DNA from: SM1-73 sp964588305
Lineage (GTDB): Bacteria; Zixibacteria; MSB-5A5; SM1-73
Direction of reading: 5' to 3'
NCBI GenBank assembly: GCA_964588305.1
Contig: CAZPOP010000002.1
Coordinates: forward strand, 1 to 64,000
DNA: 64,000 bases
Shown here: positions 34,578-43,334 of the stretch, piece after piece
How the letters are laid out: every line of letters starts with the position of its first letter
How positions within the stretch are numbered: position 1 is the stretch's first letter
Made by a program: the position numbers and the translations under genes
The notes under the pieces: generated by a model
What the model was told of the DNA's origin: nothing
What the model saw: the letters and a program-made list of their open reading frames with translations, nothing else
Databases searched by the model: none

Positions 34578-35591
34578 GTGATAGAAACGAGAAAGTCATT
34601 TCGAAAAGAGATACTTTGGGCCTCGATATTAATCCTGTCCTTTTTGGCCAACAGCTGCACCACCAAGAAGACTACCGGCCCCGTCGAGCCTACGGTCTAT
34701 CTAATCAAAGACTATTTCCCTCTAAATGAGGGAGACGAGTGGATCTGGGAGGTTGTCGTTGACTCCATTGCAGAACCTTTTGTAGACGGAGATATTAACG
34801 TGGGAGAACCTTTTCTCGACATGAACAACAACGGAATCTATGACGAGGGAATAGATTCCTTTGATGTTACTATGGATCTGAATGAAAACGGGAAGTACGA
34901 TGGACCAAAAGATCCTTGGACACCGGGGATACCCTACGATGACAGAAACGGCAACGGCGAATACGATCCCCCTAACGGAAAATGGGACGAGGGGGAGTAT
35001 TTTGTGGACCTGGATGGCAACGGCATATGGAATTGGATTCAGGACCATTATACTACTGGATGCAATGCGGCAATAGGTGGAACGACTTCTGTGTCTTCTG
35101 ACGGGAGTGTGATTTTCGGTCGGTATTCGCGTGGACCAGGTGGTGATTTTGTGATTCGTCTTACCGACGATGGGTTCTCCAATGATACCTTAGGGTTAAG
35201 ATGGCACTCGCATTCTGATGGTTGGTTTTTCTCTCGACAGGACGATTTAAAGGATCATGCACCCGTTACCATCGCCAAGGCAAACATCAAAGTGGGTGAC
35301 TCAGAGGTGAGTGTAGATACCTCTTATACTGAAGACGAAATTTCTGGCATATATACCTGGATTTCAATTTTTGAAGGAGTCGAGGATGTTACCGTTCCTG
35401 CCGGGACTTTTCGAGATTGTCTGAAATTCAAAACCTTCGCCTCCGGGTGGAAAGGCAACATGAAACAATACAACGGGACCAGTCATCAATGGTACGCTAT
35501 CCATGTTGGACTGGTGAAGTCGGAGGGACCAGATACGCGTGAGTTTTGGCGACTCCAAAGTGCAAAAGTCGGCGATGCAAGTTACCCCTAG
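34578..35591 (+). CDS. Lipoprotein with Ca-loop-like motifs, copy 1
   Basis: A 337-residue exported protein with no named family. An N-terminal basic-hydrophobic signal ends in FLANSC (Cys about 27), a usable lipobox. Residues ~75-165 contain four D-x-N/D-x-N-G-type loops (DMNNNGIYD, DLNENGKYD, DRNGNGEYD, DLDGNGIWN) like EF-hand/dockerin calcium loops. The C-terminal half is beta-rich with GTFRDCLKFKTFASGWKGN near the end. The following gene is a clear tandem duplicate. GTG 34578 lies in a stretch conserved upstream of both copies. Confidence 0.82.
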   Translation: MIETRKSFRKEILWASILILSFLANSCTTKKTTGPVEPTVYLIKDYFPLNEGDEWIWEVVVDSIAEPFVDGDINVGEPFLDMNNNGIYDEGIDSFDVTMDLNENGKYDGPKDPWTPGIPYDDRNGNGEYDPPNGKWDEGEYFVDLDGNGIWNWIQDHYTTGCNAAIGGTTSVSSDGSVIFGRYSRGPGGDFVIRLTDDGFSNDTLGLRWHSHSDGWFFSRQDDLKDHAPVTIAKANIKVGDSEVSVDTSYTEDEISGIYTWISIFEGVEDVTVPAGTFRDCLKFKTFASGWKGNMKQYNGTSHQWYAIHVGLVKSEGPDTREFWRLQSAKVGDASYP

Positions 35592-35723
35592 TTGCAGGTT
35601 GACCGTCCGCCTCCTTTGGCGCGGGTGGTTGACAGATTAGTTTTTGTCAAAGAAGGTTAAGTAGGTTTTTGGACAGCCGCGATCCTGATGCTTGTAAATC
35701 ATAATTGATATACTCAGAAGCGG

Positions 35724-36746
35724 GTGATAGAAACGAAGAGATTATTCCTCGAAAAGATACTTTGGGTATCGATACTGGTCCTATTCTGTTTAGTCGGCGG
35801 CTGCAATACCAGGAAGACCACCAGCCCCGTCGAGCCCACCGTTTATCTGATGAAAGACTATTTCCCTTTGAATGACGGAGACGAGTGGATCTGGGAGGTG
35901 GCTGTTGTAAAAGACAGCACCCCAGAGCCCTTCGTAGACGGAGACGTCAGCTTGGGAGAATTTTTTGTCGACATGAACGACAACGGAGTCTACGACTACG
36001 GAGATTACTGGGATGCCACGATGGACCTTAATAACAACGGAGCTTACGACGGGCCGGACGCTTTCTGGACTCCGGGTATTCCCTATTGGGACAGAAATGA
36101 CAATGGTGAATTTGACTATCCTAACGGAAAATGGGATGAGGGGGAATACTTTGTGGATTTGGACGGAAGCGGCGCGTGGAACTGGATTCCGGATTTTCAC
36201 AGGGGTCACTTAAAGGCAGAAATAGATTCAACCATCTCCTGGTCTCCGGATGGCAGCATTATTTCCTCGCGGCGCTCAGGCTTTCTTCAATCAGACGGCG
36301 ATTCCGTAGATCATTATGCCCAAGATGGTTTTTCCAACGACAGCTTAGGATTGAGATGGCACTGGCGTACTGGTTACTGGTTTGACTGGGAAGTTACGGA
36401 TTTGTTTGACCACGGCCCCATCCTCATCGCCAAATCAGAAACCAAAGTCGGTGACGTCGTGGTTTGTGCAGATACATCGTATTACGAGGACCAGATCGAT
36501 CATATCTGGAGCTGGACCTCAGTTTTCGAAACTGTGGAGGACGTAAGCGTGCCGGCTGGCGACTTTCCAGATTGCCTGAAATTCAGAACGGTTGCCTCCG
36601 GATGGAAGGGCAACATGGCAAGATATAACGGAACCAGCTATCAGTGGTATGCCAAGGATGTCGGGTTGGTGAAATTGGAGGGTCCCAAAGCGGGGGAATA
36701 TTGGAAGCTTGAAAGTGCGATAATCAGCGGTCAGAGTCACCCATAG
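35724..36746 (+). CDS. Lipoprotein with Ca-loop-like motifs, copy 2
   Basis: A 340-residue paralogue of the preceding gene. The signal peptide ends in the better lipobox LVGGC (Cys about 27). The opening after the cysteine (TSPVEPTVYLMKDYFPLND) and the end (LKFRTVASGWKGNMARYN) match copy 1 closely, and the four loops are DMNDNGVYD, DLNNNGAYD, DRNDNGEFD and DLDGSGAWN. The central part has diverged more. It is likely anchored in a membrane and faces the periplasm or outside. Function unknown. Confidence 0.82.
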   Translation: MIETKRLFLEKILWVSILVLFCLVGGCNTRKTTSPVEPTVYLMKDYFPLNDGDEWIWEVAVVKDSTPEPFVDGDVSLGEFFVDMNDNGVYDYGDYWDATMDLNNNGAYDGPDAFWTPGIPYWDRNDNGEFDYPNGKWDEGEYFVDLDGSGAWNWIPDFHRGHLKAEIDSTISWSPDGSIISSRRSGFLQSDGDSVDHYAQDGFSNDSLGLRWHWRTGYWFDWEVTDLFDHGPILIAKSETKVGDVVVCADTSYYEDQIDHIWSWTSVFETVEDVSVPAGDFPDCLKFRTVASGWKGNMARYNGTSYQWYAKDVGLVKLEGPKAGEYWKLESAIISGQSHP

Positions 36747-36851
36747 TTTGTAATCCCGTTGGTCGAGGGTACCCCTACCCTCGACCTTGCATGTTCGAGG
36801 GTGAAGCATCGCGCACAAACTTACCAAAAGCATTCTTGAGTAGGAATCCCA

Positions 36852-37862
36852 ATGGAATATTTAGTCTTCGGAAGTGCGGTCATTATCATTTTGATCCTCC
36901 TTTTCATCCTGATGCAAAAGCAGATGAGCAGTTTACGGGAGCAGCTTCGCAAAAGCATGGAGAATACGGATCAGGTCCTTTCACAAAGGATGGAGACCAC
37001 CAGCAAAGTGATAAGCGACGTTCAGAAGGACCTGGTTCGTCTGGAGGAATCGAACAAAAGGATATATGAGGTGGGAAAAGACATCTCCAGCCTGCAGGAG
37101 ATCCTGCGGGCGCCCAAGCTCAGAGGAATCGTGGGGGAATTCCTTCTCTCTGACCTTTTAGGACAGATTCTCCCTGAAAGACACTTCTCCTTATCCCATC
37201 AGTTCAAATCGGGAGAAAGGGTGGATGCGGTCATTCATCTGGGAAAAAGACTGGTTCCGGTCGATTCCAAATTTCCCTTGGACAATTTCAGAGAACTGAT
37301 TGAAGCTAAAAGCGATAAAGACAAAAGATCTTTTAGAAAAAGATTTGAGAGAGACGTGAAAGGGCACATCGACTCAATTGCCCGAAAATATATTTTGCCG
37401 GATGAGGGAACGTATGACTTCGCCCTCATGTACATCCCTGCTGAAAATGTGTATTACGAAATCATGGTGAAATCGGACGCTCTGCCGGAAGAAAAAAACA
37501 TCGTCGATTATTCCATGGAGAAAAGGGTGATTCCGGTCTCTCCCAATACGTTCTATGTCTATCTTCAGACCATCCTCTTTGGACTAAAGGGTTTGGAAAT
37601 TGAGAGAAGCGCTCAGGAGATCATTGCCGCCTTAGCCAGACTCCGAGGCGATTTTTCAAGATTCAGAAGTGATTTTCATCTAATAGGCACCCACCTGCGT
37701 AATGCCTCAAGATGCTACGAATCAGCCGATCGAAAGCTTCATTGGTTCAAGGATAAGCTGGAGCAATTGGAAATCACCCCAAAGGAGGGGCTGGAATCCT
37801 CTTCATCTCAATCTGAGTCCGAGATGGCTTCAACAGAGAAAGAGATCAACACGGATCAGTAA
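36852..37862 (+). CDS. rmuC: DNA recombination protein RmuC
   Basis: RmuC-family protein of 336 residues, linked in E. coli to limiting DNA inversions at short repeats; the domain is nuclease-like. An N-terminal membrane anchor (YLVFGSAVIIILILLFILM) precedes a coiled coil (residues 25-90) and the conserved core with LRGIVGEFLLSDLLGQILP, VDAVIHLG, LVPVDSKFPLDNF, YDFALMYIPAENVYYE and VIPVSPNTFYVYLQTI. The C-terminus is serine-rich. It ends next to a hairpin shared with the convergent gene. Confidence 0.93.
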   Translation: MEYLVFGSAVIIILILLFILMQKQMSSLREQLRKSMENTDQVLSQRMETTSKVISDVQKDLVRLEESNKRIYEVGKDISSLQEILRAPKLRGIVGEFLLSDLLGQILPERHFSLSHQFKSGERVDAVIHLGKRLVPVDSKFPLDNFRELIEAKSDKDKRSFRKRFERDVKGHIDSIARKYILPDEGTYDFALMYIPAENVYYEIMVKSDALPEEKNIVDYSMEKRVIPVSPNTFYVYLQTILFGLKGLEIERSAQEIIAALARLRGDFSRFRSDFHLIGTHLRNASRCYESADRKLHWFKDKLEQLEITPKEGLESSSSQSESEMASTEKEINTDQ

Positions 37863-37918
37863 TGAGTTCGTGCGGAAATTGGGATTCCCGCACGAGCAGA
37901 GGTTGGGTTAATCGTGTG

Positions 37919-37979
37919 ATGGGGCAGGGGCTTGCCCTGAAGGTTTATCTGAAGGGTTGAACCCCTGCCCCATTATTTT
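37919..37979 (+). terminator. Hairpin between rmuC and the convergent secreted-protein gene
   Basis: A perfect 12-bp stem ATGGGGCAGGGG (37919-37930) and CCCCTGCCCCAT (37962-37973) followed by TATTTTA. The loop of 31 bases is long. A second 8-bp hairpin TCGTGCGG/CCGCACGA (37867-37895) lies just after the rmuC stop. Confidence 0.6.
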
Positions 37980-37990
37980 AGATATCAGAG

Positions 37991-40987
37991 CTAACAGCAA
38001 CCCGGCGCCGATGTGCCTGTAAATAGATAGTTAATCAGGTACATGACATCACCGACATCAACCTCCCCACTGCAATTGACATCCCCAATACCCAAAGGAT
38101 CAGGCGGAGATGTACCTGTGAAAAGGTAATTTATCAAAAACATGATGTCACCAATATCGACTACCTCATCACCGGTGCAATCGCCAGTGGGAAGACAGTT
38201 CCGAAGAACGGAGACACTATCAGCACCATAAGCTGCAGTTGCTAAGTCAAGGTCGCCGTCACCATCAAGATCGGCGGCAAAGATTGAGTAAGCATAATCA
38301 GCCACCGGATAGACCGAATCAGGGTCGAAGGTACCATTCCCCTCATTAAAAAGAACCCAGACGTCGCTGGAGAACTCATGTGAAGCTGTCAGGTCAAGGT
38401 CCCCGTCACCGTCAATGTCTGCGGGGAAAACCGCCCAGGGGCAGGTGCCGACGGGATAGACTGTGTGGGGGCCAAAGGTGCCGTCTCCATTATTGAATAG
38501 AATCGAGATGTTGGTGGAATAGCAATTCGAAGCTGCCAGATCAAGATCGCCGTCAGCATCAAGATCAGCTGCAAAAACGGACAAAGGAAGATCACCCACC
38601 GGATATAGCGTAGAGGAGCCGAAGGCCCCGTTCCCGTTGTTCAAAAGAACTGCCACATCGTAGGAACCATAATTCGAGGTGGCAAGGTCTAAATCACCGT
38701 CACCATCAAGATCAGCAGCAAAGACCGATGCCGGCATAGTCTCGTAACCCACCGGGTACGCCGATTGCATGGCGAAAGTGCCATCCCCATTGTTCAACAG
38801 AACGGATACGTTGTCGCTATATACGTTTGCAGTTGTCAAGTCTAGGTCGCCGTCACCGTCAAGATCGGCGGCAAATACCCAGCTGGGGCTATCACCGACC
38901 GGATAAAACGAGGGGGAACCAAAGGTGCCGTCTCCATTGTTCAGCAAAACCGAGACGTCGCTGTCATACATATTTGCGGTGATGAGGTCGGAGTAACCAT
39001 CACCATCAAGATCGGCAGCAAAAACGGACCAGGGATCCTCACCGACTGCATAGTCGGAAGGAGAGGCAAAGGTAGCGTCGCCATTGTTCAGCAGAACCGA
39101 GACATTGTCGGAATGATAATTTGCGGTCATAAGGTCAATGTCTCCGTCAGCGTCAAGATCAGCAGCATAGATTGACCAGGGGCCTTCACCGGTCTTATAG
39201 TCTACGTGCGGGGCAAAGATGCCGCCGCTTTCTTCGCTCACCCGGGTGGTGAAGGACCAGACGTAGCTGCTCTCCATAGAACATCCGAAGGTTGATTTTA
39301 TTCCGGTGGTGAGAACCACGGTTACGATTTCCCCTTCATCGAAATCGCTTGTGGGATCCAAGGTTGCGGTTTTAGTCAGACCGTTGTAAGTGATCGTGCC
39401 TTGATGTAACCCGGTAGACCATGCATTGACCACAAAAGTGGAATCGTTGATGGTGGTCGGGTCCATGTCGATATCGAAAGTCACCGATATGTTGGCTGAA
39501 ACCAGAACATTCAACTGATTCTGTGTTGGTGAGGTGGAGACAATGTTGGGCACGGTGTCCAGCTGGACGCCTCCTTGAATGCAGTAGACTTTTCCGCCAG
39601 CCTTGGATAGCATTTGCGTTCCTGCCAGAACGTCCGGGGTGGTGTTTCCGTCCACATCCGGAAGACCTCTTACCGTAAAGACGCGATTGCCGGTATAGTA
39701 AGTCCAGAGGGTGTCGCAGGCTCTAAGGTCAACGCAATACACGTTGTAGTCGAACGAACCCCCCACAGCTTCAGGATACCCATCGCCATTTATGTCGTCC
39801 ACTCCATCGACTGACCAGACGTCTCCTCCGTTCAATGTCCCCACAGTATAGCTGCAGATCAAATCCCCGTCGACTCCGGAGACGCATATTATGGCGTTCT
39901 TCCACGACCCGATCAAAACGTCCTGAATCCCGTCATCATCAACATCGTCAATGGGCACGACTCTCATCAGGTAATCGTACGTTCCGACCAGATAACTCCA
40001 GATGTGTGCTCCGTCAGTTCCGCTTCTGCAGTACACCGTTCCGTCCCACACTCCGGCCAAGGCATCCTGTATTCCGTCTCCGTTCACGTCCTCAATGGCA
40101 GCCACGTCGTGGACGGAGGCCCCAAATCCGTGTTCCCATATAACGCTGGCCGTTCCCGAGCTGGCACCTGAAACGCAGATGATTCGATCCTCATCATCTC
40201 CTGCACCAACTAAGGCATCGTTTTTTCCGTCCTCGTTGACGTCCTCAATCTCCGCCACAGCGTAAACCGCATCATCTGCCTGAAACTTCCAGATCAAGCT
40301 CCCGTCGGTGCCATCTACACAGAAGGCGGCGTCTGCGTCGGAGCCCGCTCCGAACAAGACTTCGGCCTTGCCGTCGTCATTCAGATCCTCGATGGGACAG
40401 ATGCTGTAAATCCAGCCGGAAGGGAGATTGTCATAGGTATCATACGACCAGATCACGTATCCTGAATCTCCTTCGATAGCATAGGCGGTTCTTCCTCCCC
40501 AGGCAGTTGCCAGCAGAGCGTCCGCATAGCCGTCTCCATCCAGGTCTTCCGCGTATGAGACGCACTGGTCGCCATAGCCTCCGCTGTTGCTCGGTCCGCC
40601 CGGCGGACGGCAGGACCAGAGAACGGTGCCGTAACCAGGGCTGTTCCCTTTGATACAATAGAAATGATCTTCCACCGGGGCTCCGGAATCATAGCTCTCC
40701 GCAAGCACGTCCGGAAGCGCATCACCATCCACGTCCACGAACTTGGAGACGCACTCCACGTTCTCGATTCCCTGAAACCACCATAACAGATCTCCCCCAT
40801 CTTTAAGCCCACCCTTTACTACCGGAACCACCTGCTCCACGGCCCGAACGCCCTCAGATAACCTCTGTTGGATTATCTGCCAATCCCGGTCAGGGCTCTC
40901 TGCCCATCCGATTTGGGATGAGAAAAGGATTGAAGCCATGAAAACAAGGGCCAAGAACCATCTAACTCTTGTCATGGGTGACTTCAC
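37991..40987 (-). CDS. Secreted beta-propeller/VCBS repeat protein with dockerin-like C-terminus
   Basis: A 998-residue exported protein. After a signal peptide (RVRWFLALVFMASILFSSQI) the first ~450 residues hold propeller-like repeats pairing D-x-N/D-x-D-G loops with CVDGTDGSLIWKF-type strands. An SbsA-like Ig (Big_5) domain follows (~residues 470-580, ATLDPTSDF...YVWSFTT), then seven ~57-residue FG-GAP/VCBS repeats each with ADLDGDGDLDL. The last ~65 residues carry two dockerin-type calcium loops (GDCTGDEVVDIGDIMFLINY and VNCSGEVDVGDVMYLINY). Calcium binding and extracellular protein docking or adhesion are likely. GTG 40987 is four bases from AGGAGG; ATG 40975 is the alternative. Confidence 0.9.
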   Translation of the reverse strand: MKSPMTRVRWFLALVFMASILFSSQIGWAESPDRDWQIIQQRLSEGVRAVEQVVPVVKGGLKDGGDLLWWFQGIENVECVSKFVDVDGDALPDVLAESYDSGAPVEDHFYCIKGNSPGYGTVLWSCRPPGGPSNSGGYGDQCVSYAEDLDGDGYADALLATAWGGRTAYAIEGDSGYVIWSYDTYDNLPSGWIYSICPIEDLNDDGKAEVLFGAGSDADAAFCVDGTDGSLIWKFQADDAVYAVAEIEDVNEDGKNDALVGAGDDEDRIICVSGASSGTASVIWEHGFGASVHDVAAIEDVNGDGIQDALAGVWDGTVYCRSGTDGAHIWSYLVGTYDYLMRVVPIDDVDDDGIQDVLIGSWKNAIICVSGVDGDLICSYTVGTLNGGDVWSVDGVDDINGDGYPEAVGGSFDYNVYCVDLRACDTLWTYYTGNRVFTVRGLPDVDGNTTPDVLAGTQMLSKAGGKVYCIQGGVQLDTVPNIVSTSPTQNQLNVLVSANISVTFDIDMDPTTINDSTFVVNAWSTGLHQGTITYNGLTKTATLDPTSDFDEGEIVTVVLTTGIKSTFGCSMESSYVWSFTTRVSEESGGIFAPHVDYKTGEGPWSIYAADLDADGDIDLMTANYHSDNVSVLLNNGDATFASPSDYAVGEDPWSVFAADLDGDGYSDLITANMYDSDVSVLLNNGDGTFGSPSFYPVGDSPSWVFAADLDGDGDLDLTTANVYSDNVSVLLNNGDGTFAMQSAYPVGYETMPASVFAADLDGDGDLDLATSNYGSYDVAVLLNNGNGAFGSSTLYPVGDLPLSVFAADLDADGDLDLAASNCYSTNISILFNNGDGTFGPHTVYPVGTCPWAVFPADIDGDGDLDLTASHEFSSDVWVLFNEGNGTFDPDSVYPVADYAYSIFAADLDGDGDLDLATAAYGADSVSVLRNCLPTGDCTGDEVVDIGDIMFLINYLFTGTSPPDPLGIGDVNCSGEVDVGDVMYLINYLFTGTSAPGCC
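38200..39222 (-). repeat. Seven coding tandem repeats (FG-GAP/VCBS)
   Basis: Within the secreted protein, seven units of roughly 165-175 bases recur with a core coding FAADLDGDGDLDL and VSVLLNNGDGTF. On the plus strand they show as repeated CGTCACCATCAAGATCGGCG-type segments. Boundaries are approximate. Confidence 0.85.
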
Positions 40988-41387
40988 CTCCTAAAGATTT
41001 GAAGTTTGGATTCAAAAGCATTTCTTTTTGTCGCGAAGAATCCCCCTCGATTCTCTTATCGTAACTTACAACAAATTCTGAATTTGTCAATGAAATTCTG
41101 TGAGTTTTCTGAGGAAAAGATTGTCCCGGGCCTGGTCATGCCTTAGGCAGATACTTCCGCTTTCCCGCAAATATGCGATTATTCAACAGTTTGTGGAGCG
41201 GGAATAGGCGAAAACCCCTCTCCCCTTGGCGGGGAGAGGGCCAATGTGAGGGGGATGGTGCTGTAAGGCCCAGCAGCGCAAGGCCTCTCACCTACGCGGC
41301 TGAGTCGAGCTTCACTCCCTGGTCTCATGCAACAGAGGGGTCATTCATCTCCATCATCACCGAGTTCGATTCTCAATAGAAAGAAAG
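40988..41387. other. Gene-free interval with one GC-rich hairpin
   Basis: Between two minus-strand genes. It holds CCCTCTCCCC-TTGGC-GGGGAGAGGG (41216-41240) followed by GTGAGGGGGAT, a relative of the elements at 7403 and 43295. The ribosome binding site of the secreted-protein gene is at its left edge. I see no gene; a short plus-strand open frame at 41173 has no support. Confidence 0.6.
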
Positions 41388-43145
41388 TCACTCCTCCGCC
41401 AAAACAATCTCTCTTAAAAACCTTACCGGAGGTGAGCTCTGGGACAGAAGCTTATGGTTGAACTCTTTTTGGGAAAAACTCTCTCCTACTCTCTCCTTGT
41501 AAGCCTTTTCCAGATCCAAAACCTCCTGAATACCCACAAAATAGGTGGAAAGCTGGGTGGAGGTCAGGCAGGCCCGAACCCATTTACCTTCTGCCTCAGA
41601 CCTTTCCTGGAATCCCTCCTCGATCATGAATTCGACAGCCTCCTCCTCACCCATGTCTCCGGCATGAATCTTGGCATCCAGAATCGAGTTGATCACCGCT
41701 CGCAGATACATTTTAAGCTGTTGAAGCTCATACCGGGGATCGAAATCCATGAATCCGGCATGGACCATCATCCGCTCGGAATAAAGGGCCCATCCTTCGA
41801 TGAAAGCACCGTTGCCAAAAATAGCTCTCACCAAAGAGGGAAACCTATTGGCATAAAACAGCTGCACGTAATGTCCGGGCATGGCTTCATGAACTGAAAG
41901 ATCAACGAGCATGAAGTTATTATATTCCCTTAGATACGATTCCACCCGGTCTTGGCTCCAATCGTCCGGGAGGGGCGAAACTCTATAGAAAGACTTCTGG
42001 TCATGATCCAGAGGTCCGGGAGCATCCAGCCCGGCCACCGCGATGCCCCGAGAGAATTCAGGTTCCCATTCCACCTCCAGCGGATTTATTCCGGTCAGAT
42101 CCACCAGGTCCTTCTCTTTTACGAAAGCCTCTAAGTCCTTCATGATCTGGCGACAAACCGCCAGAAGCTCATCCTTTTTGCAGTGGTCCTTGGCGATTTC
42201 ATCTAAGACCTCTCTGATGATGGCATTCTCCAACTCTTTTCCGGTCTCTTTATGCTTACGAGTCGGAAAAAGCTTCTGATGCAAGGGGAGGGAGATGTCA
42301 AACATTCTTTTGCGCACACTTTTCGCTTCTTGTTCCGCTCTTCTCACAATCTCATCGGATGGCAGATCCGATTGGAGGGTGTATCTCAGTTTCTTGTTGT
42401 AAAGCTCTTTCCCTAATCTGAAATTCCCCTTTGATCTGGGCAAGAGATCGTTTTCCAGAAACTTCTGATAGTCCTCCAGAGCGGCAACAGCCTTCTCACT
42501 TTCGGCGGCCAGGCTGTCCTTCAGATTCGGGGATTTGTCCAGCAGTTTCGATAGCTCGTTCTTGATCAGATTTATGGTTCCTCTATTCTGTCTTATGGCG
42601 GTTTTCGTATTGATCTCCGCGGGATCGTTCAGGTTAGATTTGGCTTGTTCCAAAAGGCGGGGAATCTGTTTCAACCTAGAAAGAACGTCTCTCATCCGCT
42701 CGCCCCAGGGAGCAAAGTCACGCGTGATCAGGGAGTTAATCGAGCCTCCCACCAGATAATTGTACATGAGCGGGCTCTTCTCCCAGGGCTTCAGCTCTTC
42801 TGATCGTAACAGCTGACTGTGAATTTCATTCTCCAGGATTTTGAAATCCACAGAATTGGTATCGTTAAGCTTGGCGGTGTCGACGGCCCTCATCCTCTCC
42901 TGAAAGGATCTCAATCGCCGCTGCTCTGCTGAAATTGCCTCTGGCGAGAAATCATCCAGGAGCCCATCGTATTTGTGTTCGCCGTTATAAGTTGCCCAGA
43001 CCGGATGTGCCTTGAAATAACCCTCCACAAATTCATCCACCAGGACTTTGAATTTATGGTCCTCTGCCCCTTTTCTGACACAGCTGAAAAGAGTCAACCA
43101 CATCAAACAACACAAAATCAATAAACCGCTGATCCTTCTGAACAT
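41388..43145 (-). CDS. DUF885 family lipoprotein, putative metallopeptidase
   Basis: A 585-residue DUF885 protein. A signal peptide ends in TLFSC, a lipobox at Cys22. The long helical body carries the family's zinc-like motif HEAMPGHYVQLFYAN near residue 415, with the downstream GNGAFIEGWALYSERMM glutamate helix, as in related carboxypeptidase-fold enzymes. Members are predicted peptidases but few have been tested. ATG 43145 follows GGAGG at a good distance. It is alone between two repeat-bearing gaps. Confidence 0.92.
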   Translation of the reverse strand: MFRRISGLLILCCLMWLTLFSCVRKGAEDHKFKVLVDEFVEGYFKAHPVWATYNGEHKYDGLLDDFSPEAISAEQRRLRSFQERMRAVDTAKLNDTNSVDFKILENEIHSQLLRSEELKPWEKSPLMYNYLVGGSINSLITRDFAPWGERMRDVLSRLKQIPRLLEQAKSNLNDPAEINTKTAIRQNRGTINLIKNELSKLLDKSPNLKDSLAAESEKAVAALEDYQKFLENDLLPRSKGNFRLGKELYNKKLRYTLQSDLPSDEIVRRAEQEAKSVRKRMFDISLPLHQKLFPTRKHKETGKELENAIIREVLDEIAKDHCKKDELLAVCRQIMKDLEAFVKEKDLVDLTGINPLEVEWEPEFSRGIAVAGLDAPGPLDHDQKSFYRVSPLPDDWSQDRVESYLREYNNFMLVDLSVHEAMPGHYVQLFYANRFPSLVRAIFGNGAFIEGWALYSERMMVHAGFMDFDPRYELQQLKMYLRAVINSILDAKIHAGDMGEEEAVEFMIEEGFQERSEAEGKWVRACLTSTQLSTYFVGIQEVLDLEKAYKERVGESFSQKEFNHKLLSQSSPPVRFLREIVLAEE

Positions 43146-43294
43146 CTCAAACCTCCTTTTTATGGATTATTCATCTTCTTAATCTGTTCAATCTGTTGGG
43201 AATTCAGCCGTTTCATCTCTTTCATCTGTTGATAATAAATCCCTTTCACGTGTTGTCGATCAATCCTACGCCTTTGTCTCTGATAAGAAGCTTA

Positions 43295-43317
43295 TCCTCT
43301 TCCCTCTGGGGAGAGGA
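43295..43317. repeat. CCTCT hairpin element
   Basis: TCCTCT...AGAGGA around CCCTCTGGGG, followed by AATAAGGTGAGGGG. It resembles the elements at 7403 and 41216. The rest of 43146-43334 contains near-repeats of AATCTGTT/TCATCTGTT but no gene. Confidence 0.5.
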
Positions 43318-43334
43318 ATAAGGTGAGGGGGGAC

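Noticed and set aside
41173..41379. A 68-codon plus-strand frame between two minus-strand genes
   Set aside because: It crosses a GC-rich hairpin repeat and shows no ribosome binding site or recognisable fold.
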